Part shown: piece by piece, positions 1-12,020 of the stretch
How the letters are laid out: the number at the start of each line of letters is the position of its first letter
How positions within the stretch are numbered: position 1 is the first letter of the stretch
DNA from: Gymnothorax reevesii
Taxonomy: Eukaryota > Chordata > Actinopteri > Anguilliformes > Muraenidae
DNA length: 64,000 nucleotides
Assembly (NCBI GenBank): GCA_029721435.1
Contig: CM056586.1
Coordinates: 74,196,607-74,260,606, forward strand
Direction: 5' to 3'
Translations under genes and position numbers: made by a program
The notes under the pieces: generated by a model
Database searches by the model: none
The model's input: the letters and a program-made list of their open reading frames with translations, nothing else
Told to the model about the DNA's origin: nothing

Positions 1-982
1 GCATCTAAACCAAATTGGTGGCCTCAGGGCCGTCAGTGAAAGCCATCCCCCGTCAACGCTTGGGAACGGATGGTGTGGGCAGGGGAGCCATAGAAACTCT
101 TGGGTGTTTGGTGACAGCTGGATCGAGGAACTTCCCATTGGCCCCAGAGTTGATTGAAGCATTGGGGGTCATTTGGCATCCCTGCCAATGCAGTTGCTTG
201 AAGAATAGTGGCTGAGAGGAAGAGGAAGACAAGGCTGCTCTAGTAAGCACTTGTCCTCCCTGGACAGAACAAGGACACTGGATGCATGGTAGAATGACCA
301 GGGCTTCCACAGTATTGAAACAGGCTAAGGTTGACATGTTATTGATAAGCCTCTGTGTTGAGGTGGTGTCGCCTGGAATGGTCCCCCTGTAAAGGCTCTA
401 AGGTAGGTTGTCAGGGAGACAGTCTGGCAGCAGCCCCAGAGGAACCTGATGGTAGAGGGTCCTGCAAGTGCACTCAATGATCCACTCATGTTTCCTGCAG
501 GCAGAATCCACTCACAACACCTGATCAATTAACCCGCTGAGGTTGAGATAAAGTTGGCATGTAGTTAGCTCATCCAGCAAACTATCAACCAAAGCAAAGA
601 GGACTGCATTGTACAGTGCTTAGTATTCCCAGCAGATGGAGGTGGCCAGCATCCAGAAGTTGATGGAATAATCAAACACGGACTAGCTGCCCAAACAGAA
701 TTAATGCATACGACGAGCAGTGGCATGGCTAGAACAAGATTGGTTGAAGACTATTACCTCATCAGCAAAAGCCCAGTCAGGCGGGTGATGACAAACGCAA
801 CCCCGGAATGCTTAATAGCAAAAGGGAGATGGCTGAAGGTCGAAGACCTTAAAGCACTGCTGCAGTAAACTGGGACAGGTGGATGGGTTGCCTTCGTAAG
901 GATCCAACAGGGCGAGACTGGGTGTCTGTGGTGTAGGAGTATCGAACTGGTAGCTTAAGTTTAGGTGCAGTGACTTGCAGTC
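1..982. other. Non-coding sequence, unclassified
   Basis: No ORF longer than about 95 codons and no recognisable protein motif or splice-flanked exon was found. The composition is more balanced than in the rest of the window. The stretch ends at the first arm of an inverted repeat. It may be old repeat sequence, but I cannot assign a family. Confidence 0.4.
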
Positions 983-1176
983 GGAGGTTAGTTTGGTGAG
1001 GCAGAATCCTCCCGTTTGCTTGATTAGCAATCAGACGATTAACTAGTTTAGTAAGACTACTCGGTACAATGACGGGCCAGTTTAAGTTTCCGCGGCGTTA
1101 TTACTCAGTAGGCTACATGGAACCTGAAATGCTCACGAAACTGCAGATTTGCGAGTATTTGCTTACAGGAAGCCAG
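983..1176. repeat. Left arm of a ~190-bp inverted repeat (partner 3945-4137)
   Basis: Read forward, this segment matches the reverse complement of 3945-4137 over almost its whole length. Shared blocks include TTAGTTTGGTGAGGCAGAATCC, AACTAGTTTAGTAAGACTA and CAGATTTGC, separated by scattered substitutions and small gaps. The two arms face each other and enclose 2.8 kb that contains a piggyBac-type element. I do not recognise the arm as a known family, and it has no convincing ORF. Confidence 0.75.
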
Positions 1177-1266
1177 AGACGTGCAGTGATGTGAGGCAGT
1201 GACCCAAACTTTTATCACAGGATTTTGTGAACCTGTTCCCACGTACTATTCCTGGTTGACAATTAA

Positions 1267-3624
1267 CCCTTTAAGCCATGAGCCTATTTTTAAGGTTTCT
1301 GCTTGAATATTGCAAACCCATAAGAAAATGGGTATATCTCTGCAACCACAAGGTCTATTTGAATAATTTTGGTTTCATAGTAAATGGGACACTTGTGAGA
1401 TTTGTTGAGATGAGTTAATATGAGTATATTTGATACTGGTGAAGAGTAAATGAAGATGGCACATGCAAAAATTTAAAAAATGTAGATCCGCCTAAAAAAA
1501 AAATCATTTTCAGGATGAATATCCCATTGAAAATGATGCAGTGTCAGCTCTAAACCTTTATCAGACCATAATACAACATAAGAACATTATCTCTGCAAAG
1601 GCTGACTCAGATAAAGTGAAGTAGAACAAAACTAGAGAGTTTTTAGCACAGAGAGTTCAACCGAGGTCTCCAAAGTGGCCATTTTGGCACAATTTGGCAC
1701 AATTTGGCACCATCTGTGCCATTTGAGTTTTCTCATGTACAACACTATACATTTCATTTTTATATTTCTAATGGTGATCAATACATCCAAATACAACTGT
1801 TTTTGGCAATTGTTTGAAAATTCAACCAGACCTCTGTATATTTCCCATTTGAAAAATTGAACCTCACAAAGCAACTGAATGTTGATTCCAAATGGAGCAG
1901 ATTTATTTTGATAAAACAGTTAATATTTCAGCAACAATACCAACAGTAAAAAAAATTGTAAAACTTCTAAAATATTTACACTATTCTACAATATGCTATT
2001 TTGAAACTTTGAAATTGCAAAACAAATATTTCCATAAAAATTTAAACTTGTAAAAACACACACAAAGCATATACATATATGCATATACTCATACATAAAA
2101 GGGAAAAGAAGGCACACTCAAAGACTGATGTTTCAGTCTTCTGTTTTCAGAAAGTTTCACTTGGAGACATTGAGAATGAGCTAAGCCCAAAACGTCTGTC
2201 AATCAGCTTTGTCCTAAGACTATAGGAATATGGGAACCATATTGCGTAAATTGCCCACTTTCGTAAGTAGTGTTTATTTTCAGCGACTGGGACCAGCCAG
2301 TGCCTGCTTTATACCGACTCTCCTTTATCTTATACATACACATACGTATACAGTCAAACATATACATAAACATATACACATACAAACACCAACAGACACC
2401 GAACGTCACATTTCATAACATCAGACCACATCACTAAGCCTGCATTTTGGCCCGAAAAAAAGCAGCTAGCTCCAAACATATTGAAATTTTTACAGCAATA
2501 AAGCTTTCGATACAACATTTATATGACATTCCATACCTTTCAGAAGATGGAGGACGGTAATCGGAGTCACCACTATCTTCTGCATAACGTTACTCCGGTT
2601 GCATAAGATCTTCGTCCTCTGACGAAGAATCCTCGATACATAGCGTACTGTCAGCGTTCTCCTCCAGTAATTTCAAAACCTCTTCGGCTGTGAAACGTCT
2701 GCTAGGCCCCTGCTTGGCCATATTTCTCACAAAGTGTAATAAAATATCGATAAAAAGAATCAACCTGTCTAGAAACAAGCAACAACAAAGTCGATGCCGT
2801 GCGCTCTGCGTTCAGCTATCCTATGCGTAATACGGGTATCCTGCGTAAATCGAGTTTGCTGGTTTGTACACATAGTGAATACGCTTGGCTCTATCTCCGC
2901 CACGGATTCGTCGATTTGGGCGATTGACAACTCGTTGAAATCGTTAGAACCAATAGAATGAAGCTATATTCACCAAAATGAGATTGACAGTACTGTCTGC
3001 CAATCAGAATTAGAAGAACACACGTCTTCGCGAAGAAGACCCTGATGCATACGGACAATGTAAGGCTTCCCCTGGGTCACTAACGCTGTCGGCTAAAGCC
3101 GGAAAGTTTTGGAACGCAACACAGGTAATAGGACTAACTGAATCAAGTGTGAATTTTACGGAAAAATAAGATTTTCTCGCCCGAACAGCGAAGGAAAAAT
3201 AAATTTTACTACGATAGTTTGAAAAAGCGATGTCAGTTTTTATGATTCCTTGGCCTCTATCTCTCCGAAACTTTGGAGTAGATCAATTTGCATTACAGCA
3301 TTGGAATCTGTGGAGTCTTAGCTTTCATTTGACGCCTCGCTTGTGCATGCTGCATGAACTTTGGTTGCGGTAGAGCTTGCAATATGTCGAGTGGGTTGAT
3401 GCAGCGGAGCTGAACAGAGTTTGATATGTCGTAATTAATTTAGTTGTTATTTGAGCTGTGTTTAGAACATGTAAAAACGTTTATACAGTCGTGTAGCCCC
3501 GGTTCTGCTGTTTAATTTGATGTGCAATTTCGCTATATTCTTTCAAGATTAGTGCATTATTTCATGCTGTGTTTGTTAATACCCCTCAAAGTCCCCCAAT
3601 TGGGGGACGCTCGGGTACTAAGGG
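1267..3624 (-). mobile_element. piggyBac-type DNA transposon, internally rearranged
   Basis: A TTAA at 1263-1266 is followed by CCCTTTAAGCC. At the other end the minus strand reads TTAA (3625-3628) followed by CCCTTAGTACCC. TTAA target duplication plus CCCTT termini is the piggyBac signature. On the minus strand near the right end is a short piece resembling a piggyBac transposase N-terminus. The DDD catalytic core was not found in the left half (1270-2520), which is low-complexity and AT-rich, so the element is non-autonomous. It lies inside the inverted arms at 983-1176 and 3945-4137. Confidence 0.6.
2540..2718 (-). pseudogene. piggyBac transposase N-terminal fragment
   Basis: Minus-strand translation from an ATG at 2716-2718 gives a short start, then RRFTAEEVLKLLEE, then a Ser/Asp/Glu-rich acidic stretch. 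After an in-frame TAA the same frame continues with another acidic run ending in DYRPPSSER. An 'F-T-A-E-E-[AV]-L' start plus acidic tract is typical of the piggyBac (PGBD-like) N-terminus. The catalytic domain is absent. The stop codon and truncation make this a relic. The family call rests on this short region and the flanking TTAA ends. Confidence 0.5.
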
Positions 3625-3944
3625 TTAAGACCAAGCCTATAGGAAGCCCGTATATCGATAGAGGAGATGATGACAAAAAGATTCATTCACGTATACGTTT
3701 CAATTTCAGACTGCAAGGATGGAAATCTGAATAATCAATTGGGGAGAATTCTCGGCTCTCGGTAATTCTGTATATTGTTCAAACATTTTGTTAATTGGAT
3801 TATGAAAGAAGACTGAAAATAAACGCCCACTTTTTTTTGGGTGGGGGGGGGTGTAAAAGCACGTATTTAAAGGAGAATACATTATATATTGATAAAGCAT
3901 TGAACTCTGCATAAGTCTAACTGTTTTAATATTTGTTGCTGACA

Positions 3945-4137
3945 TTGCTTCGGCTTCCTGTGAGCAAGTGCGTGCAAATCTGCTGTCTAGTGAGCGTTTC
4001 AAGTTCAATATACTGAGCAATAACGCCATGGAAACTTTAACTGGCCAGTCATTAAGCCTAATAGTCTTACTAAACTAGTTAATCATCCGATTAGTAATCA
4101 AGCAAAGGGAAGGATTCTGCCTCACCAAACTAACCTC
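3945..4137. repeat. Right arm of the ~190-bp inverted repeat (partner 983-1176)
   Basis: The reverse complement aligns with 983-1176 from the 'GGTTAGTTTGGTGAGGCAG' block through 'TTGCTCACAGGAAGCC'. Identity looks like roughly 80-85% by eye. An ORF on the minus strand crosses this arm but has no recognisable domain. Confidence 0.75.
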
Positions 4138-4971
4138 CGACCACACATCACTGATTAGGTGGTTCAGTCCCGGGAGATGTCAGTAATGGAAGCCAGCTGA
4201 TTGGAAGTGGCACCGATAGACGGGTAAATCTCGTTGCCCCAGATGGATTCCTTGGAACCAGGTGGCACCTGCAGGATAAGAGTGATCTACTGGTTCCATA
4301 GATAGCTGGATGGTACCACCACAAACTTTAGAGAAGGAGCCAGGCGCAGATCCACTGAGAGGTACTAACAAATTATTTAAAGCTGCAATTTGCACAAAAT
4401 TAAATATAAAAATGCAAAAGGGACTTTAACTTGAGGATGGTTGGAGGCAGTCCGAGTATAGCTATTGGCAAACAGGATTCTAAGGTCTGCACCGGGAAGG
4501 CAATCTGTGGGAAACTGGAGTCACAGGTTGTGGCCATTCTTGAACTCCAAGGTAAGGAGACCGGGTGAGATTGAAATTGTTACTCAGAGAGCTGATGGAC
4601 ACATGGAGACAATCCCAAATAAACTGGTCACTTGCTTTTACTATTTAATCCCAAAGATGGAAGGATTCAGAAAACTTGACTTGGAACTGACTTCAAGCAC
4701 AGTGAAGAGAACGAATCAATTCACCAAAGGGAGGATAAAGAAAAGAGAAACTAGTATACTCATTACACCCAGTCAACAATTAGGAAGCTGGAGTCAGTGA
4801 ACATGCAAAGACATATGGAGGGCGGGGAGAGAAACGAGACAATAATTAATCAATTAAGAAAGACAGCACAGGAGACTGATACAGATGGCTGGATTGTGAG
4901 TAAACAATTAAGAGATCATTCAGGAGGTGACACCGGCTGGAAAAAGCACGGACATTCCGGGAACACACAGA
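4138..4971. other. Non-coding sequence, nothing recognised
   Basis: Open frames of up to 111 codons occur here (for example plus strand 4465-4800). They lack recognisable domains and have no splice context, and I regard them as chance ORFs. No repeats were seen. Confidence 0.35.
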
Positions 4972-5780
4972 GTCTAGATAACAACATATGTTGCTCCAAA
5001 ATATGTGGATATATTTCTGCACGAAACGTGCCCTGGTAAGTCATGTGCACTGACACACCCCCATAACATGACTAACGCTGGACCTGAGGCTGAACCTGAA
5101 GCTGAAAACTGCCCAGGTTGTCCTTATTCTGTTTGTGCTGGAGTACGCCACCGCTGTTTCTTCCTAAAACCACTCAAAAAGTTCCCTCACTGCACCACAG
5201 ACAATATTTATTCTGTCTCTGCTGTTGATCTCAGATGACAATGAGCCCAGGGAAGTCTGTTTTTTCCAGTGCTGATTTTAAGCGTTGGCCGTGCACAGGT
5301 AAATTTAACTTGCATCCGTGATGCTGCCACGGGTGGTTTTTACTGAAAAAGCTTGTTAAGATGGGGACATTTCATGGACTGGAGATTAGAAGCATTCAGA
5401 AGTTTTGCTCTCCCTTGCCCTTTAGGCACAGACATTAGATCCAATTCCCTCTATCTTTTAATTATATTACGCACCTTCGGGGGGTAAACACAACAAACAT
5501 TTCCCGTTTTGTCTCTGGGAACACTTTTCTCAAAGTGCTGGATGATAAGCTTATGCAAATGTTGGCTAATTTGTGAGCTTCGATTCATCTTTTGCTCTCA
5601 TGGGTTGTGTGCCTTTTTTGGAGGTTCTTTTTATACTGTTATACGATTTACTTCATCTGTTTAACATCAACGGTTTCACATCACCTTACGATCGTAAATT
5701 TTGACATCATTCATATTCCTAAATTGCCCCTGTGCTGACTATTTTGGAGTCTGTTGCTGTCATTAGATATTAAATTTGCA
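4972..5780 (-). mobile_element. Tc1-like element, badly decayed, minus orientation
   Basis: The plus strand carries the reverse-complement signature of a common fish Tc1 transposase: 'CATATGTTGCTCCAAAA', then a 'CACCCCCATA' segment and 'GAGCCCAGGGAAG' in the expected order. The HTH-side sequences near 5540-5760 match a segment also found at 15,196-15,530 and 39,965-40,255. It is full of indels, and no frame stays open. I could not find clean terminal repeats. Confidence 0.5.
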
Positions 5781-6686
5781 TTTATTTTCAGTAAATAATT
5801 TAATACACAAGTTCAAAAATCAAGTAATGAGCTGTCATTGTGCTTTCACAATTAGAGGGTTAATGGACATTTCAAATCTACTTTTTGATGTAATTTTCAT
5901 CTTCAGTCATGGGCCAACCTTTTTTGGAATAGAGGTTGCATAAAAATAGTTATAATTCATAGTCAGTTCATTCACAGTTTTTGAAACAACCTTAAAGGTG
6001 AAAGTCAACACTTCTTGCATATGTTACTTATTCTCAGATCCATCATGGTGGCATATAAAGCCAAAAGTTCAGTCACTGTTCAAGAACTTCTGGACCTGCA
6101 TGTGTAAACAGACTGAGGGCAGCAGAGATGAATGCAGAATACCGGAGCACATTGTCCACAAATTAAAGCTTTGAGCTCGATCAAAGATCATATTGTTTTG
6201 CTCTACCCAAACACCTGAGAGAACGTCAGTGGTTCAACTATATTTTTTGTTTCTTATGAGTCTCAGCACATCCATAAATCACCATTGATTCATGAAAGCT
6301 GTGTTAAAAGTACCGCTGTAATTTGTAGTGGACACGCTTAAAGGGTCTATCAGAATTAGAGGAGTTGAGTAAAACTGACTTTGGGAAAAGTGCCAAAAAT
6401 GGCATCTCCAGCATGGGTTCTGGAGGAGATGAGAGCCAAGGCAGCATCTGCCTATACATGCTAATTAGCAATTACAGGAGAAAAACAGATTCAAACGAGA
6501 ATGTCTTTTTTTTTTCATTTTACCTGGAATAAAGCAGTTGACATCATGAATGCAGGAACTATATGGATTCTTCAAATATGTAAATACCTGACATTTTATA
6601 TTTTAATTTAATTTGGAATTACTTGGTCAGTATGTCCTGATAGGACAGACATTGAGCTTCCCTTTGAGGGTAATTCAATAGTGTTT

Positions 6687-6691
<5 letters not shown>
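5781..6691. other. AT-rich non-coding sequence
   Basis: No open frame, repeat or exon-like segment was recognised. It lies between a decayed Tc1 copy and a TA/TG microsatellite. Confidence 0.4.

Positions 6692-6751
<60 letters not shown>
6692..6751. repeat. Compound microsatellite (AT)n(GT)n
   Basis: An uninterrupted AT run passes directly into a GT run. It lies 11 bp before the left end of a Tc1-like element. Confidence 0.95.
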
Positions 6752-6752
<1 letters not shown>

Positions 6753-6762
6753 TTGTGTTGTA

Positions 6763-7507
6763 CAGTGGCTCCAATAAGTATTTGTACACTACTTGAAAAT
6801 TCGAATATATAACAGCTTTTGTATATTCGGCTAAATGCTTGCTATTTTGTGTAAAAGTGATTAAAACATTTGATAATCAATATGTTTTAAACAAATATTT
6901 AATGTCAAAATGGCATATTTGGTCAGAAAGGCGATTATCTGACCCAATAAGTATCTGTGCAGTTCCATTAGTGAGTCACAAAACTTATAATACTCACCTA
7001 AAATTGACTCAAGATGTTTACAGGACATGGTTGACTCACTTGGTCTGATTTGGTCAAGCGTGACCATACTGGACACTCCCTCTGTACACAGACTGGCCTA
7101 TGTAAATGGCCTGACCATGCCCATAATGTATTCCTGTGATATATGGCTAAGACAGGCGAGATACCCCGTCGAATGCGGGAGCAAATCATTCAGCTACATA
7201 AAGAAGGCCAAAGCACCAGAAAAATTTGAACTCGGCTATCGTTACGCCACACGACCGTGCAGTACATCATCAAGAAGTACAAACAGTCTGAACGCATAGC
7301 CAATGCAGGCAGGAAAGGACGTCCCAGGAAGACCAGCCAGTGCACTGACCGGTACATCTCCCTGCTGGTACAGAGAGAGAGACAGTCCTCGGCCTCCAGT
7401 CTTGCCACCAAAGTGGAGGAAGCAACTGGAAGCCATGTTTGTGCCCAGGCCATCTGTAACCGGCTCCATGAAGTACAGTAGTGTACAAATACTTATTGGA
7501 GCCACTG
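6763..7507 (+). mobile_element. Tc1-like deletion derivative, TA-flanked, keeps the HTH region only
   Basis: Both ends are CAGTGGCTCCAATAAGTATT and its reverse complement, flanked by TA (6761-6762 and 7508-7509), as expected for Tc1/mariner. From about 7160 the plus strand encodes a transposase N-terminus: 'REQIIQLHKEG' in one frame, then YIIKKYKQSERIANAGRKGRP, which is the paired-type HTH and its GRPRKT linker. After about 100 codons of transposase the sequence runs straight into the right terminal repeat. The DD34E catalytic domain is therefore deleted. The frame is shifted near 7220-7260. At 745 bp it is about half the usual Tc1 length. Confidence 0.8.
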
Positions 7508-7617
7508 TAAATCCTTATTTTTTGAAGATTGGTATGATAGGAATATATGGTCTAAAGTTGACTTGATGGACACGAATGGCAATTTCTTAACTTATGAACA
7601 ATTCTGTATGAAATATA

Positions 7618-7712
7618 CAGTGGCTCCAATAAGTATTTGTACACTACTGTACTTCATGGAGCCGGTTACAGATGGCCTGGGCACAAACATGGCTTCCAGT
7701 TGCTTCCTCCAC
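7618..7712 (-). mobile_element. Inverted 95-bp end fragment of the same Tc1 derivative
   Basis: These 95 bp are the reverse complement of 7413-7507 with no mismatch that I can find. They comprise the terminal repeat plus the transposase segment next to it. Homology stops at 7712. The two arms are 110 bp apart and can form a large hairpin. Confidence 0.85.
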
Positions 7713-8031
7713 ATACAAACTACTATGTTTCATTTGAAGAACCCATGTCTCCAAGCTTACCTCCCTCATCACAGAAGAGAGGAAGACAGTATTCAAATCA
7801 GTTCATCGCCACCACTGCAGTTCCCTGATCTCATCGCCTCTGAGAAGCTCCAGCCTCCCGCCATTCTCTTCAGTGTCTTCACACAGCAGTGAAGTTTTCC
7901 GACAACTAGCCTTCAAAAATATTCAGAATAGACTGTAGCGACCCACTTCAGGCAGAACACCAAACTTCATTCTGCTGGGGTCCTCTTCTTGCTATAATGT
8001 TTCTCAAAACCAGCAGAAACAGCCCACATCA
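7713..8031. other. Non-coding sequence
   Basis: A Ser/Pro-rich frame runs on from the Tc1 fragment but has no known domain. Nothing else was recognised. Confidence 0.3.
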
Positions 8032-8863
8032 TTAACCCCTTTGTGAAGATGTAGACGTCCACGTCTATGGAACTGCAAATTTAAGCACGCAGTTACAGTA
8101 CTCGATCCCTAGACGGCACCCCCGGATCAGTTATTGAACATTCACAAGCAAGTAGAGTTCAAATGAGGTTTAGAATATGGAGAAGTTCCCTCCAATCCAT
8201 GTTTTTCAAGAGTTGCATGAATTAGACTCCTCAGCTAAGCCTGGTGTGCAAACTATTCAATATCCTTGCCCATAGTATTGACCCAGAGGTTTAAAAATAT
8301 GATCTTTTGTGACAGAAAAAAATCATTGTCCTTTGTAGCAACCACTTCAATTACAGTGAGCAAACGGTATTCCAATTAGTGGTTTAGAAAAATCAGTTTT
8401 CTGAAGAAAAAAATTCAACATGGTATTGATTCTCTCAAGTTTTACTGTCAATTACAGTCATCACATACAAAAAATGCGTAGTTCCCTCCCATGGATTTAC
8501 GTGTTGATTCCTTCATTGACAAATTCAGCGCTTACTTATATCCACCCAAGTAATGGTGTTGAAAGCCAATCACTCAATTATACACTCTGGCTCTTCTGCG
8601 TAACTGCACAGTTATAGTTTACTCCCTCGTGAAACTTCCCCAATAACGATGTGTTGATTGGCTCGTTTCTTATCCAATTCCCGAGTGTTTAAACTTTCCA
8701 CAGTAACTGAAATACATTTATCAGACAAACATAAGAGGATACAAGCCTATGCGTATCAGCAAGGTACGCTGTATTCGTTCAATTTTGAGCACGATTGTGC
8801 AGCTGAAAATGACGGGATTTATAGAAAAAAAAAAAGAGTCCCTAAACCGGCCTAAAGGGTTCA
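8032..8863. mobile_element. Possible piggyBac-like non-autonomous element
   Basis: TTAA at 8032 is followed by CCCCTTTGTG. At the other end, reading the minus strand, TGAA (8860-8863) is followed by CCCTTTAGGCCGG. This resembles a piggyBac-type pair with one mutated target site. No transposase is present. The ends share only about 8 bp, so the call is weak. Confidence 0.3.
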
Positions 8864-10305
8864 GTTACATTTACAGGATTTAAATGAGGAAAGGACATGG
8901 TCAATGGGAATTATTTTGAATGAAACAGGACTGGAGGGTTCCTTCCACTGGATACAACGGTCTCTGGAGGAGGGATTCATGAAAAAGGTTAGGCAGCTAC
9001 TTTTGCTTTTTGTCTCGGAATGTAAACTGTATTCAACAAAATCGAATGCCAAGGTTTTTTTTTCATGTTTAAAACATGAACTGGTCATACGTATCGGTGG
9101 ATCCCCTGGTACATTCATTGCACCGTTCTGTTAAATCCCGGGAGGCAATATATTGTTTGATCTTCCCTGAAAGTGGAATGTCTATTCTGTTAAAATAAGT
9201 TATATTTCAGAAATCAGATATTACTGAGTTAGTGAGTTGTACTTGTTCCTTATAAGTGTTGAAAAAAGGTTATGAGCTCGGAAGTCGGAACTGCTATCTT
9301 TCATTGCAGGGTATATGTTCTAACCGCAGTGGTGGGTGGTGGACGGAAAACTGGTAGGGCGGAAAACATCCCTTGAAACAGATGAGATTAGTGAACCGAT
9401 TTCAATCATTGTTCTTAGTCAACATGTTAGTTTCCCTTATAATGAAATGTTTAGGCGAGTAAATAATAAATTCAATAAAATGTTTAATTCACATCCCTTA
9501 ATAGGCAACTCTTCACAAAAAAAACCACTGTGGATTTTCCGTGTTAAATTTTGTCGCATCCTAAGCCGTTAAACCTGTGCGTAATGATTGTTTTTCACGA
9601 TTAGTGGACAATTTCTAATTTCAGCCAGCTGGTATCAGTGCCTTGCATTGTAATACACACCTGGGTTGCATTTCACCCAATCTAATCTACCTATATAAAC
9701 CTGTACCACCCGTCAGTCCCCGCTTGAGTGTTTCACTTGAGTTGGTAAGGTACAGACTGGTTCTTGTCCGGGGTTTCTGTATGCTACACCCTGTAGCTTC
9801 TCGTTCCAGTTTCAGTGGTTGGTATGTCCATGTGAGCATAAAATTGCCGTGAAATACAGACCTGGCATCTACTGACTGTCCCGTTTCTCGCCCTGTTTTA
9901 TAAAGGGTAGTTTTTCTTCGTCCCTTGTGTCTTCTCCCCAACATTCAGTGGTTATTTCTCGCACTTGCGGAACTAACTTTTAGTCCCCCGTTCGATCGCT
10001 CCTGGTCCTCTAAATACTTCCCCCATTACATTGTTTAATTGAAAAAGATTAAAATGCGCTCTTTTTTGCGTTCAACTGGTGCCTTTGATTTTCTCATCTT
10101 AACAAGACAATGAGCTACACCTGAGAGGGGAGAGTTCAAGTATCTTTTACCAGGGAAATTGACTGAAAACAGATTAAGACTAATAAGCAGTTTAAATACA
10201 TGTTTATCGCCATCCTTGTTCTCTGTCCACAACCCGCCACTGTCTGACCGTTTAATCAGCCGTTTTTTACTATGTATATCCTGTTTTTTCTCCCACGGGG
10301 AGGTT
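8864..10305. other. Non-coding sequence with an LTR-like promoter fragment near 9,630-9,990
   Basis: From about 9640 the sequence reads like a retroviral-type LTR: a TATA box (CTATATAAACC at about 9691), then C/T-rich sequence. No TG...CA ends or duplicated partner were found. The remainder contains short ORFs without domains. Confidence 0.3.
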
Positions 10306-10330
10306 TAAATAAATAAATAAATAAATAAAT
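10306..10330. repeat. (TAAA)n microsatellite
   Basis: Six uninterrupted TAAA units. Confidence 0.9.
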
Positions 10331-11149
10331 ATGTCATGAGTATGTGTGCTGGCTTGAGGGAATTTGAAGAAAAATGGACAAAACTCGAAACTTTATTTTG
10401 GAGAAAAGGCATGTTTTGTGTTTGGAGAGGTTATTGGTGACCACTGATGTTCAACTGCACTGATATTGATAAATTCATGCTAAACTCAACCAGAAAATCA
10501 TTAATTCATATTAAATTTCATGCCTCAGAACTTTGTGTTAAATATATGATTATTTTATGATTTGACATTGCACCATTTTGAGGGATCTCAGACTTTGGGG
10601 AGCCACCTGGATAGCTGTCTAATTTGGCTCATATCAAGTAGGTAATCTAGAATGCAATGTTCAGGATAAATTATACTTGTGGTCAAGGAGTTTATGATCC
10701 CCGAAATGTATAGATTTAAGCCTCAGCAGTTTTTCAATTCTCAGTATTATTACTTTTTTGCAATTTCAATGTTGAATTTTCATGAAGATTTTTTGTGTTT
10801 GCAGCCCCTTTTCTTTACCTATATCATGAAAATAAACTGTAATACAATCTAAATGCCTCAAGTGTCTAGACTGAGTTCAGCCAATCCTTTCCTCTCTGTG
10901 AAGCTGCAAACTTGAATTATAAAGCCGTCAATAAGGTAAACCCCCTAAGAGCCAGATTTGGCTTCTGCGCAAAGGGGTTTAAGGGCATTCCACACTGGGA
11001 TGTCAGCTCCACTGACCCTTCAGTTCTACAAATGATGGGATCCACCCTTAGCCGGGATGCCAGTGACCTTCACCATCTACCTCCAGCAGGTGCCGCTGCC
11101 TGAGCCCACAGGGACACCCAGCATCAGGATGATAGTGCCTTCTGCTGGC
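10331..11149. other. AT-rich non-coding sequence
   Basis: No exon, repeat or element ends were recognised before the minisatellite-like tract starting near 11,150. Confidence 0.35.
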
Positions 11150-11600
11150 CACCCCCAGAAACTGCAGCTATCCACTCCAATCAAACCTCCTTGCACTATG
11201 ATGCCAGCACCCCCTGCTGTCCTCTTAGCTACAACAGCCCTCCAGCACCCTTGTCACCTCTGCCAGTGACAGCAGCAATTTGCTCCAACCAAGGTTCCTG
11301 GCACTGTGATACCAGCCCTCAAAGCCTCTTCTCAGCGACAGCAGCATTTTACTCCAACCAGAGCTCTTCGCACTTCAGTCGAGCAGCCCCTGCTGTCCCC
11401 CTCTCTGCCCTCCTACAGTAACCACAGCAGTTTGGACTAGCCAGGGCTCCCGGTACCAGGATGCCAGGGGCCCTCGCTTCCCATTTACAGTAACCACAGC
11501 ATTTAGTCTTAACTGGAGCTACTGGCACTGGGAGGCCAATGTGCTCAGTGCCAACTTTCAGCAACCCCAGAAGTCACCTTAACTGGGTCACTGACATAAC
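11150..11600. repeat. Degenerate minisatellite, period about 75-80 bp
   Basis: Related units recur, each with an 'ACAGCAGCA/CCACAGCAG' core followed by a 'TTTxxxCTCCAACCAxxGCTC' segment and 'GGCACT...GCCAG'. Cores fall near 11,268, 11,339, 11,421 and 11,494, with fainter ones before. The tract is GC-rich compared with its flanks. Small ORFs across it (for example 11,057-11,269) arise from the repeat and are not genes. Confidence 0.6.
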
Positions 11601-11879
11601 TAGCAAAGGGCAGTCCGATAGCCCATCAATCAGGTCATTTACAAGCTGTCTAAACTGGCCCTCCATGCCATACTACTGTCAACGTCCAGTCTACAGTACC
11701 ACAGCAGTCCAATCCCCACACTCAGACCAGTTCACACCATACACATCCTTTAGTCTATGGCACCACTCCAGTCCAATTCCCTATTCAAGACATTACCCTT
11801 AAATTGTTTTATTGACCATCTCAACCCTGAGCCAGTCAGCGGAGAATGGGCTTACCCCGTTTAAACCTGGTCCCTCACA
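11601..11879. other. Continuation of the C/A-rich repeat-like tract
   Basis: Clusters of CCAGTCCA and CCACTCCAGTCC suggest further decayed units. There is no coding evidence. Confidence 0.3.
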
Positions 11880-12020
11880 AGGTTTCTCCTGATCTATGCC
11901 TCATAGCGAGTTTTTCCTTACTACTGTCGCTGAAGGCCAGCTTTTTCAGGGGTTCAGGCGACTTACTGTAAAGTGCATTGCGACAAATGCTCATGAAATG
12001 CGCTATACAAATAAAACTTG
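11880..12020 (+). repeat. Tail of a common fish interspersed repeat
   Basis: The order 'GTTTCTCCTGATCTATGCCTC', 'GAGTTTTTCCTTACTACTGTCGC', 'TGTAAAGTGCATTGCGACAA', 'GCGCTATACAAATAAAACTT' matches the 3' portion of a widespread teleost repeat whose tail reads '...GCGCTATAxAAATAAAATTGAATTGA'. I recognise the pattern but not the exact family. The upstream boundary is unclear. Confidence 0.5.

Noticed and set aside
9630..9990. LTR-like sequence with a TATA box
   Set aside because: No TG...CA boundaries, target duplication or second copy found, so it was not listed as an LTR of its own.
11057..11564. Pro/Ala-rich ORFs suggesting a mucin-like gene
   Set aside because: They come from the degenerate ~75-bp minisatellite; the frame changes between units.
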